Positions 33,826 to 46,120 of a stretch of 64,000 bases of DNA are shown piece by piece. The number at the start of each line of letters is the position of its first letter. Position 1 is the first letter of the stretch. Under the pieces are notes generated by a model. That model worked only from the letters and a program-made list of their open reading frames with translations. It was not told where the DNA came from and ran no database searches. The stretch is from contig NC_043744.1 of the NCBI RefSeq assembly GCF_004337985.1, forward strand, positions 6,447,688 through 6,511,687, written 5' to 3'. The position numbers and the translations under genes were made by a program. Source of the DNA: Pyricularia pennisetigena. Its lineage: Eukaryota; Ascomycota; Sordariomycetes; Magnaporthales; Pyriculariaceae.

Positions 33826-35479
33826 TCACAGCTTGGCCTTTCTAGTAATGCCACTCCCGGGCTCCGACCTCTCGACCTTCCACTGTTTCAGGAGCTCCTC
33901 TGTCCGCTTCCTCTGCCTTTCAATCTCCTCTGCGACTTCCTTGCCTCTCTTGTTCTCGTTCCGGCCCATCTGCTGCAGGTGGACCTCGTCGGGCCCGTCG
34001 GCGAGCCTGAGGGTCCTGATCTGGGCCCACATGTTCGCGAGCGGGGTGTCCTGGCTGACGCCGGCGCCGCCAAAGGCCTGGACGGCGCGGTCGATGACGG
34101 TCAGAGCCATGGAGGGGACCAGGACCTTGGCCTGGGCGATCTCGGCCAGCGCGGCCTTGGGGCCCAGCTCGTCCATCTTGATGGCGGCGTTGAGGACGAC
34201 AAGGCGGGCGGCGTCGATCTCGAGCCTCGACTTGGCCACCCACTCAAGGATCACGCCGTGCTCGCGCAGCTGCTTGCCAAAGGTGGTCTTGCGAGGGTCG
34301 TTGATGCGCATCAGCATCCAGTCGAGGGCGCGTTCGGCCTATTTGTTGTTATTATTGTGGGGGGAAGAGTTCGTTAGTATACCACGCTGTGCAGACCAGG
34401 GGAAGTTTAAGGGGGGGGGGCAAAGGTACATACAGCGCCGATGGCACGCATGCAGTGGTGGATACGACCGGGTCCCAGGCGTCCCTGGATAATCTCAAAA
34501 CCGCGGCCTTCGCCGAGCACCATGTTACCGACAGGGACGCGGACGTTGCTGAAGGTGATGTGGCCGTGGCCATGCGGGGCATCGTCGTAGCCGTAGACGC
34601 TCAACATGCGGTGGATGGTAATGCCGGGTGTGTCGGCAGGCACAAGAACAACAGACTGCTGGCGGTAGGGGTCCTTGTTGTTGCGGCTCGACTTGCCCAT
34701 GACGATGTAGATGGCGCACCGGGGGTCGCCTGCACCGGAAGACCACCATTTCTGTAAGATATCAGTCAGTACTGCGTCGCGCTGCTTGGGTAAAAAAAAA
34801 AAAAAAAAAAAAAAATGTAGCACAGCCAAACTCACCTGTCCATTGAGCACATACTCGTTCCCCTCCCTCCGGATGTCCATCTCAATGTTCCTCGCATCAC
34901 TGCTGGCTACCTGCGGCTCCGTCATGAGAAAGGCACTCCTGATCTCACCCTCCATCAAGGGTTTCAGCCACCTCGCCTTCTGCTCCTCGTTGCCGTACTT
35001 GGCCAAGACCTCCATGTTGCCCGTGTCAGGAGCGGCGCAGTTGACGGCCTCGGAGGCGACGCGGGACCTGCCCAGCTGCTCGGCCATGAGGCCATACTCG
35101 AGGTTCGTGAAGCCTGGCGACTCCTTGTAGTGGCCAGCGGGCAGGAACATGTTCCACAGGCCCAGGGCGCGGGCCTTGCGCTTAAGGTCGTCGACGATGG
35201 GCGGGTGGGCCTCCCAGCGGCCGGAGCCCTGGCCGAGCTGGGCTTCGAGGACGGGGTCGGCCGGTAGGCATTCTTCCTTGACGAACTTGGTTACGATGTC
35301 GAGGGTTTGTTGGGCGCGGGGGCTGACGCGGTCGCGGCACTGTTGTGTGTGTGTGTGTTTGAGTTTTTATGATTAGTTATGGGAGCTTCGGTGCAGAAGG
35401 CGAGCTTGGGAGAGAGGGAGGGAGGGAGCTGTTAGCGAAGTGAGCTGATGCTTACAATGGCGGGAATCTTGGCGGCCAT
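33826..35479 (-). CDS. Acyl-CoA dehydrogenase (ACAD10/11-like), peroxisomal
   Basis: Four exons on the minus strand (35479-35456, 35339-34836, 34751-34434, 34338-33826) join in frame to 452 aa with GT-AG introns; the first exon encodes only MAAKIPAI. Three ACAD domains are visible. The N-terminal helical part contains [34 protein letters not shown]. The middle beta domain has [20 protein letters not shown] and [20 protein letters not shown]. The C-terminal helices have [31 protein letters not shown] and [19 protein letters not shown], the FAD/subunit contact region. It should oxidise acyl-CoA to enoyl-CoA with FAD. It ends in Ala-Lys-Leu, a type 1 peroxisomal signal, so it most likely works in peroxisomes. 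Substrate chain length is unknown. Confidence 0.9.
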
Positions 35480-36250
35480 GATTGCTGGTTGTTGTTGTCG
35501 GGGGCAATCAATTGGGCAAGGATTATGTGGGAAAGTGTTGGCAAAGGTTCAATCGTACACCGGCGTACGATGGATGGGCGAATAACTAAAGATGGAGGTC
35601 GGCAGTCTAGCGATAGCTTCGGCTTCCGCTCAAAAGGCGTCCCAGTCGGCTGTTCTGCTCCTTCGGAGCCCCGACCCTTTGCGTCCTGCCGAGGTTCATT
35701 CAGCGGGGGTGGGCCGATTCGCTGCAGGGATCAGGCCCGCTAATCAAATTGTCAAAACTTTGACACCTGGCGAGCTGGTCCAAGCTCTTTTTTTTAATTG
35801 TTTATTTTTTATTTCTTTACTTCTTTTGGGAGTCTTGATTGGCTTCAATTTAAGCCATAACAGATATCTAATGAGGCATTAAAACTACACTAGTGGCACT
35901 GCTCGACGCAACGGTGCACTCAATTGAATGGTAAGGCTGAGTCTTTCCAATCATTCCAACCATCTTGCTGACATGATGCCTAGAAATCTCAGCATTGGAC
36001 CAACCAGACCGAGCCGTTGGAAATTAAACCACCTGGTAACCCCGGTGAGATGCTGTTGTGAGATAATGTAGTAAGACGACCATCTAGTCAGATCAAAGGG
36101 CGCAAAACTTTTTTGGGGACCAGATTTCGAGGAACTTGTATATGAAGAGGAAGAGACAAAAAGATAAAAATGATCGCCATCCATTTCTTTTGTTGTGAAT
36201 CGTTCTTAATGCCGCCCATCATCACTATTGTTTGACCACAGTGACCAATC
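35480..36250. other. Divergent intergenic region
   Basis: Upstream sequences of the acyl-CoA dehydrogenase (minus) and the lectin-like gene (plus). No gene or regulatory site could be identified with confidence. Confidence 0.5.
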
Positions 36251-37990
36251 ATGGAGGACAGAACAGCAGTTAGTATGATCCCCAAAGAAGATAAGACGTT
36301 CGGTTCTGGGCTCACACTCCTCGGGGTCGATCGACCGCACAATCAACTCAATGCCCCCGAGGCAATACCAAACGTCACAAAATATGGGGGGAGTGAAGCC
36401 CCGACGGGTTTGGAGATGTACCAGGCCGAGGTTACAGAAAAACGGACCATAGCAGAAAGCTACTGTGCGATCTCGACGTTGGACGATGCCTCGTCGTACC
36501 CAGAGGTCGTCAGCGGTCCCTGGCCCATCCCAACTTATTACACACCGTCCGTTTCGGCCGAGGAGAACAAGCAGCCAGAGCTAGAAAACCAGTCGCCACT
36601 GAAGCTGCCGTGGTGGCAGAGGAGGAGATGCATAATTGTTGCTGCTGCTACCGTGGCTGTTTTCATCGTCATCGCTACAGCCGTTGGCGTCGGCGTCGGT
36701 GTCCATGCCTCTCGAAGCCAACCTAATTCTGATTCTCGACCCCTAAACCCAAATAATGAAGACCAGGGGGCAGTTAAACCCGAGATACCAACAGGCAAGA
36801 GCATTTGCGTCAACGCACCATGCCTCGAGGCCCTCGCCGCCGTGGTCGACGCGCCCGATGAGCATCTCGAGCAGGCCACAGTGCATCTTTTCGCCCGCCG
36901 CCGGGCAGATGGCATGCTGATGCAAACTTCGTCCAGTTCATCTGGTGTATACCACGGTGAAAACTGGACGAACCGCGGCGGTCCCATCGCCGGCCCCGGC
37001 CCCTCAGCCATTATTTGGCAGGCGCCCAAGTACCCCACCGAAGTGCAGGGCGGCGGCGCCGTCGTGACGGTCCTGGGCATCTCCGAATCTGCCGCTTCGT
37101 CTGGCGACATCTTCCTCCGACACATCGGGCAAGGCGGCGCCGGCACAGTAGGCGTGCCCATTCCATTCAAGTCCCGAATCGAAATGCTCGGGGCGCCGGC
37201 GGCCTGTGCCATCCAACAGGAGCAGCGGTTTGACTTTTGGCTGCAGGCGCGCAACGGGTCCGACGCCAACGGGTCCGCGACGCTATACCACCAGCTCTCT
37301 GCCAACGGGGTCTGGTTCTACGACGGCAGGTGGGAAACCGACGTGGTGCTGCAGCCATCACCCAGTAGGCCGGCAGTGATGGCGTCGCGGCCGGGCGTGC
37401 TGTGCCGCAACGGACGCTGGAAAGCCTGGGAGCAGCACCTGGTTGTATACGACGGCGACGGCGCCGCGTGGTACCGCGAGTGGAGGCAGGAGCCCGGTCC
37501 CCCGCAATGGGGTCCCTGGCTAAACCTCGGGGGCAAATACGCCAGAGGCACGTATCCGGTCCTCGTTGAGACCAACGCCGCGAGGTTCGACTTTTTTGGG
37601 CTCGGCAGCGACGAGCAAATGTATTCCATGACGTGGACTTCGGCTCTGGGGTTCGGCACTAAGAGTAGCCTTGGCGGGGGAACGTTTGCCAGCGTGCCTG
37701 CCGTCGCTGTGAGCGTAGGGCCTGAGCGGATCGACCTGGTTGCGGTAAGCAAGGAGGATGGGAGGTTGAAGCATAAAGCCATCGGAATCGGAGCTTCCTT
37801 GGATGAGCAGTGGGAAGACCTTGGGTTCGCATCTAACAGCGCCCCAACACTAGCAAAAGTGGGCGCCGCAAACTTTGATATTTTTACCACTGCCGTCGAC
37901 GGGTCGATATGGTATGCACCAGCGCGCATCTCGGAGAGGACCAAGAGCAGCTGGGGCGACTTGAGCTGGGCGCCTATCAAGGGGCTGTAG
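36251..37990 (+). CDS. Membrane-anchored fucose-lectin-like (PLL-type) propeller protein
   Basis: An intronless 579-aa protein. Residues 1-125 are a hydrophilic N-terminus ending in WWQRRR. Residues 128-151 form one transmembrane helix (IIVAAATVAVFIVIATAVGVGVG), giving a type II protein with the rest outside. From about residue 210 to the end there are repeated blades with the pattern W..W..L.GG....P.....N..R.DFFGLGSDEQMY...W, for example PQWGPWLNLGGKY followed by RFDFFGLGSDEQMYSMTW. This is the beta-propeller pattern of the PLL/fucose-specific lectin group. Such lectins bind fucosylated glycans between blades; whether this one keeps sugar-binding residues cannot be judged. N-glycosylation sites (NWT, NGS twice) fit an extracellular domain. 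Confidence 0.8.
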   Translation: MEDRTAVSMIPKEDKTFGSGLTLLGVDRPHNQLNAPEAIPNVTKYGGSEAPTGLEMYQAEVTEKRTIAESYCAISTLDDASSYPEVVSGPWPIPTYYTPSVSAEENKQPELENQSPLKLPWWQRRRCIIVAAATVAVFIVIATAVGVGVGVHASRSQPNSDSRPLNPNNEDQGAVKPEIPTGKSICVNAPCLEALAAVVDAPDEHLEQATVHLFARRRADGMLMQTSSSSSGVYHGENWTNRGGPIAGPGPSAIIWQAPKYPTEVQGGGAVVTVLGISESAASSGDIFLRHIGQGGAGTVGVPIPFKSRIEMLGAPAACAIQQEQRFDFWLQARNGSDANGSATLYHQLSANGVWFYDGRWETDVVLQPSPSRPAVMASRPGVLCRNGRWKAWEQHLVVYDGDGAAWYREWRQEPGPPQWGPWLNLGGKYARGTYPVLVETNAARFDFFGLGSDEQMYSMTWTSALGFGTKSSLGGGTFASVPAVAVSVGPERIDLVAVSKEDGRLKHKAIGIGASLDEQWEDLGFASNSAPTLAKVGAANFDIFTTAVDGSIWYAPARISERTKSSWGDLSWAPIKGL

Positions 37991-38712
37991 TGGTAAACAC
38001 CTGTAATAAAACTCAGAAATCCCCCCACCCCCCACCTCCCAAAGATTTTCCACGCACTATTTATTACTGGGTCAGGGGGGCTTTACATGCAGTTGAGATT
38101 TTCAATCCTACTTACAGCTTGCGGCAAAAGAGGCGATGCAGCTATGTCAAGGGGTTGGTATCACTGCTTTGGTCGATTGCATGAAGGAAGAATAAAAAAG
38201 AATCCAAATAAAATACCCGACGGCGAATTGACTTGTATGTAAACGAAAGGTAATACTGCCGTTTCAAACGAGCCCGCCTTTTCACAGTGTTTTAACTACT
38301 GCAAGGGGAAAGCTGGCCAAATAGTCAAATGATACAAACATCAAACGATACAAACATCAAACAAATCGTCAAACAAACCCATGCCCCATATCCCGAGGCT
38401 CTTCCAATTACCACTAATTATAAGCTGTTTCTAACGACTCGAATGGGAAGACCTGATTAAGCGGTAATTAACAACAAACAATTAAACTTTATATTGTAAT
38501 TCGGAACTATATTTCGTATTCTCCCGAATCCCTATACTTCTACAAAAAACGTTTAATTTTTAAAAACCCATTAAAGTAATGCCAAATATTGAGAACTTTG
38601 ATATTTTGGAATTAAACATGTCTTACCACATTATTGCTTACAATTCCCTAGTTTTTCAAGTTTTGATTTTCATAGTAAAAATTTTGCGAATTTTATTTTT
38701 TGCTGCAATGCT
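37991..38712. other. Right edge of gene island
   Basis: 3' flank of the lectin-like gene. Composition becomes AT-rich from about 38460. A tandem ATGATACAAACATCAAACGA-type duplication is at 38329-38362. No gene is seen. Confidence 0.5.
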
Positions 38713-40565
38713 TAGTCTCAGTGCTCAGACTAGACCCCCCTGCTTCGCAGTGGGGACCGAGCGCTCCATGTACCTTTCAACCACATGGTTTTTCGACCAA
38801 TTACATTGGCCGAAAAGATCGCGCTCGTTCTAGTTTGAGGACATTTTGTCGCATTTCGCCGTTCATGGCGGTACTACCAACGATAATTTGTCGCATTTCG
38901 CCGTTTATAACGGGTATATATATTATATTATAAAAAAGCCTTATAAACGCCCTGCGACCACATGTTTAATATAATAAATTGCATTTTTTATACGCGTAAC
39001 CAATTGAATAGCCGTATATTTAAAATATTATATTTAAAATATAATAGCAAAAGAAACGGTATAATTACGGTATGCAATTGAATATACGAATAAATTATTG
39101 AATAAAAAATATAAAAATATACAATGACCTGCGTTAAATTAATTGGAGCTTAAGGAATTTAGTACTAAAAACTGCGTCCTTATATTTAATTTATTTGGAA
39201 AGAAATTGCAATATTTAGTTACACTTATATTTTATGATTATATTTAATTATTGTTTTGAATAATAATATATAATATGGGTTTAAAACCAAATATTATTAT
39301 TGATAATTGAGCGGACTTAAAACTACAAAGTGCATGCAATTAACGTTTAAAACAAAGCTTTTATTAATATTTTAATATTATTTATTAGTTTGTCGAAAAA
39401 CTGAATATTTTACGCAAATAGGTTTAAAATGAAATGAAATTTTGGTATTTTCGTTCTGTTGTAAGCCTTTATATAATCGCTAATAAACCTCACTTTTATA
39501 AATTTTATTTAATCAAATAAAGCAAAAAATAGAAAAAAAGGACATATTTAATATTTCCTTTTATACAAAAATAATATAAATGGGTATTATAAGTCGGACT
39601 TCACGCCGACGTTCCTATATATATTTCACTCAACTCCTGAAATTTTGGTTGAATTATTGTAAGAATTGGTAAAAATATAAAAGCGTTTCGATTGTAAATT
39701 ATATATTAAATTACATATATATTACCTATCCGCCTATTTAACGGCTTATATAATTCGATTTGTATACCAAATTGGAATATTATATTATTTATATACGTAC
39801 CATCCCCCACGTGGAAAATGCATATCATTTGGCCGCAAAATAAAACAATATAAAATCAATTCAATAATGCAAAAAATCGATTAGAAATATATATTTAGCA
39901 TTTCTTTTTATAAACGATTCTTCAAGGCGAATATTCTAGATTTCTTTTAACGTGGACGTTTGTTTATATGATATCCAATTCCTGTAACTTTGGTTCCATT
40001 ACCATAAAAATCGGTAAAAATATAAGCGAGTTTCGATTGTAAATTATACATAAAAATGTGTTTATTTTATCTATTTGTTTATTTAACTGCTTATATTATG
40101 CGATAAATACACCAAAGCTTAATACAATGGTATATATGTATATACGACCCTCCACGTGCAAAAAGTATAAAATTTGGTTGAAAATTAAAAATGATACTAA
40201 CAAAAATCGAAAATCGAAAAAAAAATCGAGAAAACAATACCGCCATAAACGGATTAAGGGCAGGTGGTATCCAATTCGGCCATTATAATAAATAAAAGAA
40301 TAAATTAAATCGCTGCTAATAGCGGTATTAAACACTATTTTCAACGACATTTTCTTTTTTCAATATTTTGCGTGGTTGTGGAATAATAAAGGAGTGTCGG
40401 TCGAAAAAAGGCCAAAACTACCGCCATAAACGGCGAAAATCGACAAGTTGTCCTCAGACCTGAACCAGAGCGTTCTTTGCATGGACCCACAGGTACATTG
40501 CAAAGCCGCAATTGAGCCACGCTCAATTGTGGAGCTCTGGGCTTCAGGGATGAGCCCTGAGACTA
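38713..40565. mobile_element. Element G1: 1.85 kb non-autonomous DNA element with GC-rich ends
   Basis: The terminal inverted repeat begins TAGTCTCAGTGCTCA on the left and TAGTCTCAGGGCTCA as the reverse complement of the right end. Both ends carry GC-rich subterminal blocks and copies of a motif based on GTCGCATTTCGCCGTTTATAACGG. The interior is extremely AT-rich with no coding frame. The second copy at 55284-57093 is collinear. Target duplications are not recognisable for this copy. No transposase is present in the window for it. Confidence 0.75.
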
Positions 40566-40609
40566 GGATTTTGGGCCATACCAACTTTCGAAGTTATATT
40601 CCTTATTTA

Positions 40610-42465
40610 ACGTCGGTCACCCCCTGCTCGGCTCCCCCACTGTTCGGCACCCAAAAATAACTGTGTAACCACGTTCACCTCTCATGTTCTTTTATAAATA
40701 TCTCGACCAATTTTTCACTTTTGGATTTACTTTTTTCTATTTTTCATTTTCCGTTTTCCAATCACGCAGTATACCAAGAATCAGCTTATATTTGCAATTA
40801 ACGACGTTAATAATGGCGATTTAATTGCAAAAACCTCCCAAAAATAGGGAATATCTAAATCTACACTTCAAAATCGCTTTAAAAGTTCTTAACCTTATAA
40901 ACAAATACAAAACCCTTTTTAAAAGCTTTTTACAAAATAGGGAGAACATTTAATTAATTGGGTATTTACCCAAATAATGTTAAGGCTTCCGCCAACGCAT
41001 TAAAAATTACGTTTTTTTACCGAACGAATTTTTTAAGCCGCCGGAAAAACAAAAGGTTTTGGGGAACGTTGGATAACCCGTTTTTTGGTTCGTTATCCAA
41101 TTTTTAAAACCCAAAAACCCCGTGGAATAAAAAACGCCCGGGCTAATAGGGTTATTACGGAAATAATTAAATTTTGGTGGCTTTATATTATTAACCCCGT
41201 TATTAACGATATTAAAACCGGAAAATCGGTGGAATTTAGACGAAACCAATATAAAAAAAGGTAAATGATTTAACGGCCTAATATTAGGTTTCAACGGAAT
41301 TCGGCCGTTATGACGAAAAAAACCTGGAACGCGGGATTGGAGAACTATAATCGAATATATATCGGTTACGGGTATTACCTTCCCTCCCCTCGTTATATTA
41401 AAAGGAAAAAACTTATAATAATAATACGATCCAATGGATTTAATATTTTTTAATAATTGGTAAATTTATACAACTGAAGACGGCTGGATAAATAACGAAA
41501 CGGTTATTAAATAGTTAAAAAAATTGTTTATTCCGTATATTTAATCCAATACCCTTGAAAAACGGCTATTAGTTTTCGACGGCCACGGATTTTATACAAC
41601 GGACGAATTTATATTTTTTTATTTGCAAAATAATATTTAACTCCTATATTTACCCCTTTATTCGTTATATGTTTCCCAAACATTGGATTTATTGGTTTTT
41701 GGGCCTTTAAATAGGTTTATCGATGTTAATTTGGATTTATTAACCAATTCTACTATTTAACAGTTATTGGAAACCGAAATTCTTTTTTTTGCTATAACAA
41801 AACCAAATCAAAATTATTTATAATAAAAACTATTTAATTTGGGTAATATATAACGGGTTTATAGCCGGTTAATTTGGTTAACCATTTTTAGGTTTTTCTT
41901 GTTAAAAATAGCAGCGCCAACGTTATAAAAAATAAAAATAACAATTTATAAAGGGATAAAACACCGGAAATCCTAACCCAAACAATTAATGACGCGTTTT
42001 TATTTATTTGGAAAACCCCTAAAACGACCCGAAATATTCGATTTTAATTGCAAAAACTTTCCTAATCTAATAAAACCAACGCTATTTTACGTTTTTTATT
42101 TGCAAAAATTTAAAAAAACTTTAAAACCAAAAATATATTTTGGGTTGACGCCCAGCAAAATATCAATTTATTAGAAGCACAATTGGAGGTAATACGGCCG
42201 GTTAAAAAAAGGAGGGTAATTCCGGATCCAAACGAGTTTTTAATTAATAAATAAAGTATTATTAGATTGCAGGAAAATAATATGAAAAATTTGGAATTTT
42301 TAGCGGATGAAAAAGAGGTTAATAAACCGGAAACGCCTGAAAACGATTATATTTTTGTTCGTTGATAGTTTTATATTTAAATTAGTTTATAAAAGTAGGT
42401 ATTTTATTATTAGATTTTCGGGGCGCCGAACAGGGGGGGGGGGCCGAGCAGGGGGTACCCGACGT
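40610..42465 (+). mobile_element. F1: pogo/Fot1-like Tc1-mariner DNA transposon, RIP-degraded
   Basis: A 1856-bp element with about 40-bp terminal inverted repeats. The left end is ACGTCGGTCACCCCCTGCTC; the right end is its inverse with a few differences. TA dinucleotides flank both sides (40608-40609, 42466-42467). The interior encodes a broken pogo-type transposase on the plus strand. Together these define a Tc1/mariner superfamily element of the pogo/Fot1 group. Confidence 0.88.
40980..42365 (+). pseudogene. F1 pogo-like transposase (DDE_1) remnant
   Basis: In several frames with stops: WWLYIINPVINDIK followed by a decayed NxDE.GI motif, then WNAGLENYNRIY, YTTEDGWI, LLVFDGHGFYTTDEFIF (second catalytic Asp), LLYLPLYSLYVSQTLDLLVFGPL, then a C-terminal basic segment. 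This matches the CENP-B/pogo DDE transposases widespread in filamentous fungi. Stops and frameshifts make it non-functional. Confidence 0.85.
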
Positions 42466-43315
42466 TATATATGGTACTGTATATAAAATATAAGGGAGTT
42501 TGGCGAAAGCTAGCGGCAGCGGGATTTTATTAGCTTTATACCGGCTACCGGTCTATGATTTTACATAAAGCTCGGGAAATTACCTTAGTTACGGCTAGTC
42601 TAAACTGCTTATCCTAAAGAAACCCTTAATTATATATTTGTCCCTCGGTTAGAATATTGGGAGTTTTGCACTCCATTTGCAGTTGCCCTTCCGGAGCTGC
42701 TTATTAGCACCGCCTCTTAAATAACATTATTAAACCACCTTAGAGGTTTTTAAATTGGCCAATTCTGTAAAAGGTTAATTGGAAACATTCGCACCTTAAA
42801 ACGTTTGTTTCTTTAGCGGGCCTATGCGTTAAACAGTTTTGCAGGGGCGTAAGGGTTGCCAACATCTCTACCGCATATGAAAATGTCGTGGGGATTTAAC
42901 AGGAGGCTAATTATTAAAGAAATTGTGATTAAAATTAACTGAAACTCCCTTAAGGGATTGCAAGCCTCCGTGCTTCCCCATTCCCAACAAAAGCGAGGGC
43001 GAAACGAGGCACAGAATAATATAAATGTTTTTAGTTCGGGTAATACAGCGGTTTCACCTGAAGATCAAACATTTGATCAAGCAGATTTGGTACAGCTAAA
43101 CTGCAAATAGATCTAATTTGCGTGTTTCAATTACCAACCATTCTTTGAAACTAGTCAGTGTTTGCCCAGTACCAACCGCGTGTCGGTTAATTATCGCTAT
43201 AATATAAATTAGCTCTAGGTTTAACAGAAAAAGCCGTCTTAGTTATGCTTGATTTAATCGATTTTGTCTTTACTTTTGTTATCAATCCCGATAATCTAGC
43301 CCAGTTATCGCCACA
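42466..43315. other. AT-rich upstream region of the tyrosinase gene
   Basis: 850 bp between F1 and the tyrosinase start codon. There are no open frames of note and no repeat ends. It is less extreme in composition than the flanking transposons. Confidence 0.45.
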
Positions 43316-44573
43316 ATGAGTTTTATTAAAGTCGCCTGTTATTCCCTAATGGGGTGTTCGTTATTGCCCTTCGTGGCAGGCGAGCCCTGTACAAATCCTG
43401 GTCAAAGACGGGCATGGTAAAAGCAAACCCAGACACTTTCTAGTTAGGGTGGCATTCGATGCCCTGTAATAACTTTTCTCAAACGAAAATAACTAACATA
43501 AGCTTAACTTGCAAAAAAAGGCACACCCTTGACAACACCGAAAAAAAAGCCTATATAGACGCTGAGCTTTGCCTAATGGCCAAGCCCGCCACTTTAGGTC
43601 TCCCAGGAGCAAAAACCAGGTTTGACGAATTGCAGGCCAGCCATCAGTTGCAGGCGTTCGCAACACACAATGTCGTGAGTCTTACTGGAACCCGCCCGAG
43701 TTGTTGTTCGCACTATCACTAATGGAATCTTTTACAAAAACTTTTACAAAAGGCGGCATTTCTCCCCTTCCATCGTCTCTTATTATTCGCGCACGAAACA
43801 GCTATGCGTACAGAATGCGGCTATACCGGCTTCCAACCGTATTGGCAGGAGCAGCTCGATGCGGGAAAATTTAAATCCTCTATAATATTTGACCCAATAA
43901 CCGGATTTGGAGGCGACGGCTCCGGACCTAATAACTGCATCACCACCGGGCCGTTTTCCAATTATACTAATAGCCTGGGGCCTGGATACGAAATTACAAA
44001 CCATTGTATCGACCGAGCTATTGACGATGACATTTCTAAAGGCTCTTCTCAGCAAAATGTGGATAATTGTCTGCTCCAAACGACTTGGAAAGACGCATGG
44101 ACCTGTATCGAATCCGCCCCGCATATAGGCGGCCACGCGGGTGTTGGAAAGCAAATGGGTAACGGCGTTAGCAGCCCCGGCGATCCTTTATTTTATATAC
44201 ACCATACGTGGTTGGATAAAATTTATGCCGACTGGCAAGCCAAAGATAAAGCGGTGCGTACCAGTTCTATTAGTGGTACTAATATTTCGCCGGATAACGT
44301 GCCGGGGTTCCCGCCAAGGCCTGCAAATATCCCGTAAGTTGATTTGTTTCCAGATTTGCAGACGTCGCTTCTTTGCGTGTGCAAAGAGCAAAGCTAATTA
44401 TAGTTTTATTTCAAACGGTCTCCAGTAAGCCTACAGGCGCAGATGGTGATACAGGTACAGAAACCACCTTGGGCCATGTTATTAACATGTTCGGCATTAT
44501 GCCCAATAAAACTATCGCCGATGTGCTCGACATTCAGGGAAGTCTTTTGTGCTACCAGTATATTGAGCCGTGA
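43316..44573 (+). CDS. Secreted tyrosinase, four exons, open throughout
   Basis: Exons 43316-43416, 43521-43674, 43753-44333 and 44426-44573 join in frame to 327 aa. Introns are GTAAAA...AAG, GTGAGT...AAG and GTAAGT...CAG, with branch-like ACTAACA and TCACTAATG in the first two. A signal peptide (MSFIKVACYSLMGCSLLPFVAG) precedes the tyrosinase domain. The copper A site shows three His: ASHQ, ATHN and FLPFHRLLLFAHE. The copper B site shows PHIGGHAGVG and DPLFYIHHTWLDKIYADWQ. So all six copper ligands are present. The family oxidises phenols to o-quinones. At 327 aa it is a short, secreted form without an obvious long C-terminal lid. Composition is AT-shifted compared with island genes but no stop has arisen. 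It may still be silenced. Confidence 0.85.
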
Positions 44574-45845
44574 GAGAAACGATGCGATTAAGGTGTGGAA
44601 AGGAATAAGTCGTTAATTAGCGAGCTTTACTCCTAACGTCCACTTCTAAGTATATAAATAAATCATTCTTGGGCGAAATTGCCGAAATTTAGACTTGACT
44701 TCTTCTTAACTTTCCTAACACGACAGGATACATTTATCGCGATGTTTGTTAAAATTTCATTGCCGAGATTCTATATTCTCTCTGCATAAACTTATTTACC
44801 CAATCCTTATATAAAATTAGTACGTGGGTCAAATGGGTTAAATCCGGTTCCCCTTAGCGTGGAAGCTTGCTCGCAATGCAAAAGGACCGAGGGCAAATGT
44901 AGCATTTAAATACTCGCCGCCCTGGGCCCTTACCTTTTGCAATATTAGCTGTTAATATTGCTAGTCCGGTGATTCCGATACATTACAAAATAGCTTTTAC
45001 GAAATGCTATTACTATAACGTAGACTTATAAGGGTTGTAAAGGGTAAAAGTTAGCACGACAGAAAAGGTGATATAAATTATTAACGCATACGAACGTACA
45101 CGTGCAGTTTGAAGAAGTGGGATAAGAGCCATGTATTTAGGTAGGGTGCGCTAACTAGGCTAACGAGCGTGGCAGCGCTTTCATAGTGTGCATGGCGCTG
45201 ATTAAACTCCTCTGTTTATGTAATGCCAAGATTTATCTACTGTAACAATTACAGAAATACGGTGTTTTTAAGGGTATAAGTATTGTTTCTTCATATAATG
45301 CTTATTTATAGAAATTTACATAATGGCCCGTGGCCAAATTATAAAAAAGCCTTTTGCAAATCTATCACAAAACGTGAGTATAACGGAATCATCGTAAAGA
45401 ATAGATGCATATTATAATATTCGGCCCAGAAGAATTCAGAACGAGAATTCTAACGGCCCTTAAGTTTATATTTTGATTTTAGCTATATGTTACGGTTGCT
45501 ACACGGGTAGCTTTTACTAACTAAATAAACTAACGTATACACACTTATTTCAGTATAAACAATATGCTTCACAGTTTAAGAATTTCCCAGTGTACTATCT
45601 GTGCAATCTTTACGCTTTACCCTAGCTAACCCCAGTAAAATAAACATTTACATAAGTAACTTTAAAGAACTCCCTTAGCTACTACATGAGATATTAACTT
45701 TAAACATTCTGCAAATAAGTTTCGTATATTATAGCTGGCGAGCCGACGCTTATACTAATATCGTTGTCCGATCTATTTTTTCTCAAATAAACTCCCCATT
45801 ATAACCTTGGTTTATACTTTTACAAGGTAACGATAAAAAAACTTA
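44574..45845. other. AT-rich region between tyrosinase and F2
   Basis: 1.27 kb with no coding frame, repeat end or RNA gene that I can support. Confidence 0.45.
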
Positions 45846-46120
45846 ACGTTGGGTATTCCCTGACCGCATTCCCCTAGCAACTGCACCCCCAAAAATCTAA
45901 CAACAAAATTTCGCGTTTCGGAAATCGATTTAAAAATAAAACTAATAACGCATAAAAATACAATCGTTTCCAACTTGTTCCGGTTTATTAACCTCTTTTT
46001 CATCAGTTAAATATTCCAAGTTTCCTATATTATTTTCCTGCAATCCAATAATGTTTTATTTATTAACCAAAAGCTTATTTGGATCCGGAATTACCCTCCT
46101 TTAAACCGGCCGTACCTCCA

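Noticed and set aside
33506..34492. 328-codon plus-strand open frame
   Set aside because: It overlaps the last acyl-CoA dehydrogenase exons on the opposite strand, shows no motif, and is explained by GC-rich codon usage.
36538..38028. Minus-strand open frames opposite the lectin-like gene
   Set aside because: Non-homologous shadows in a GC-rich coding region.
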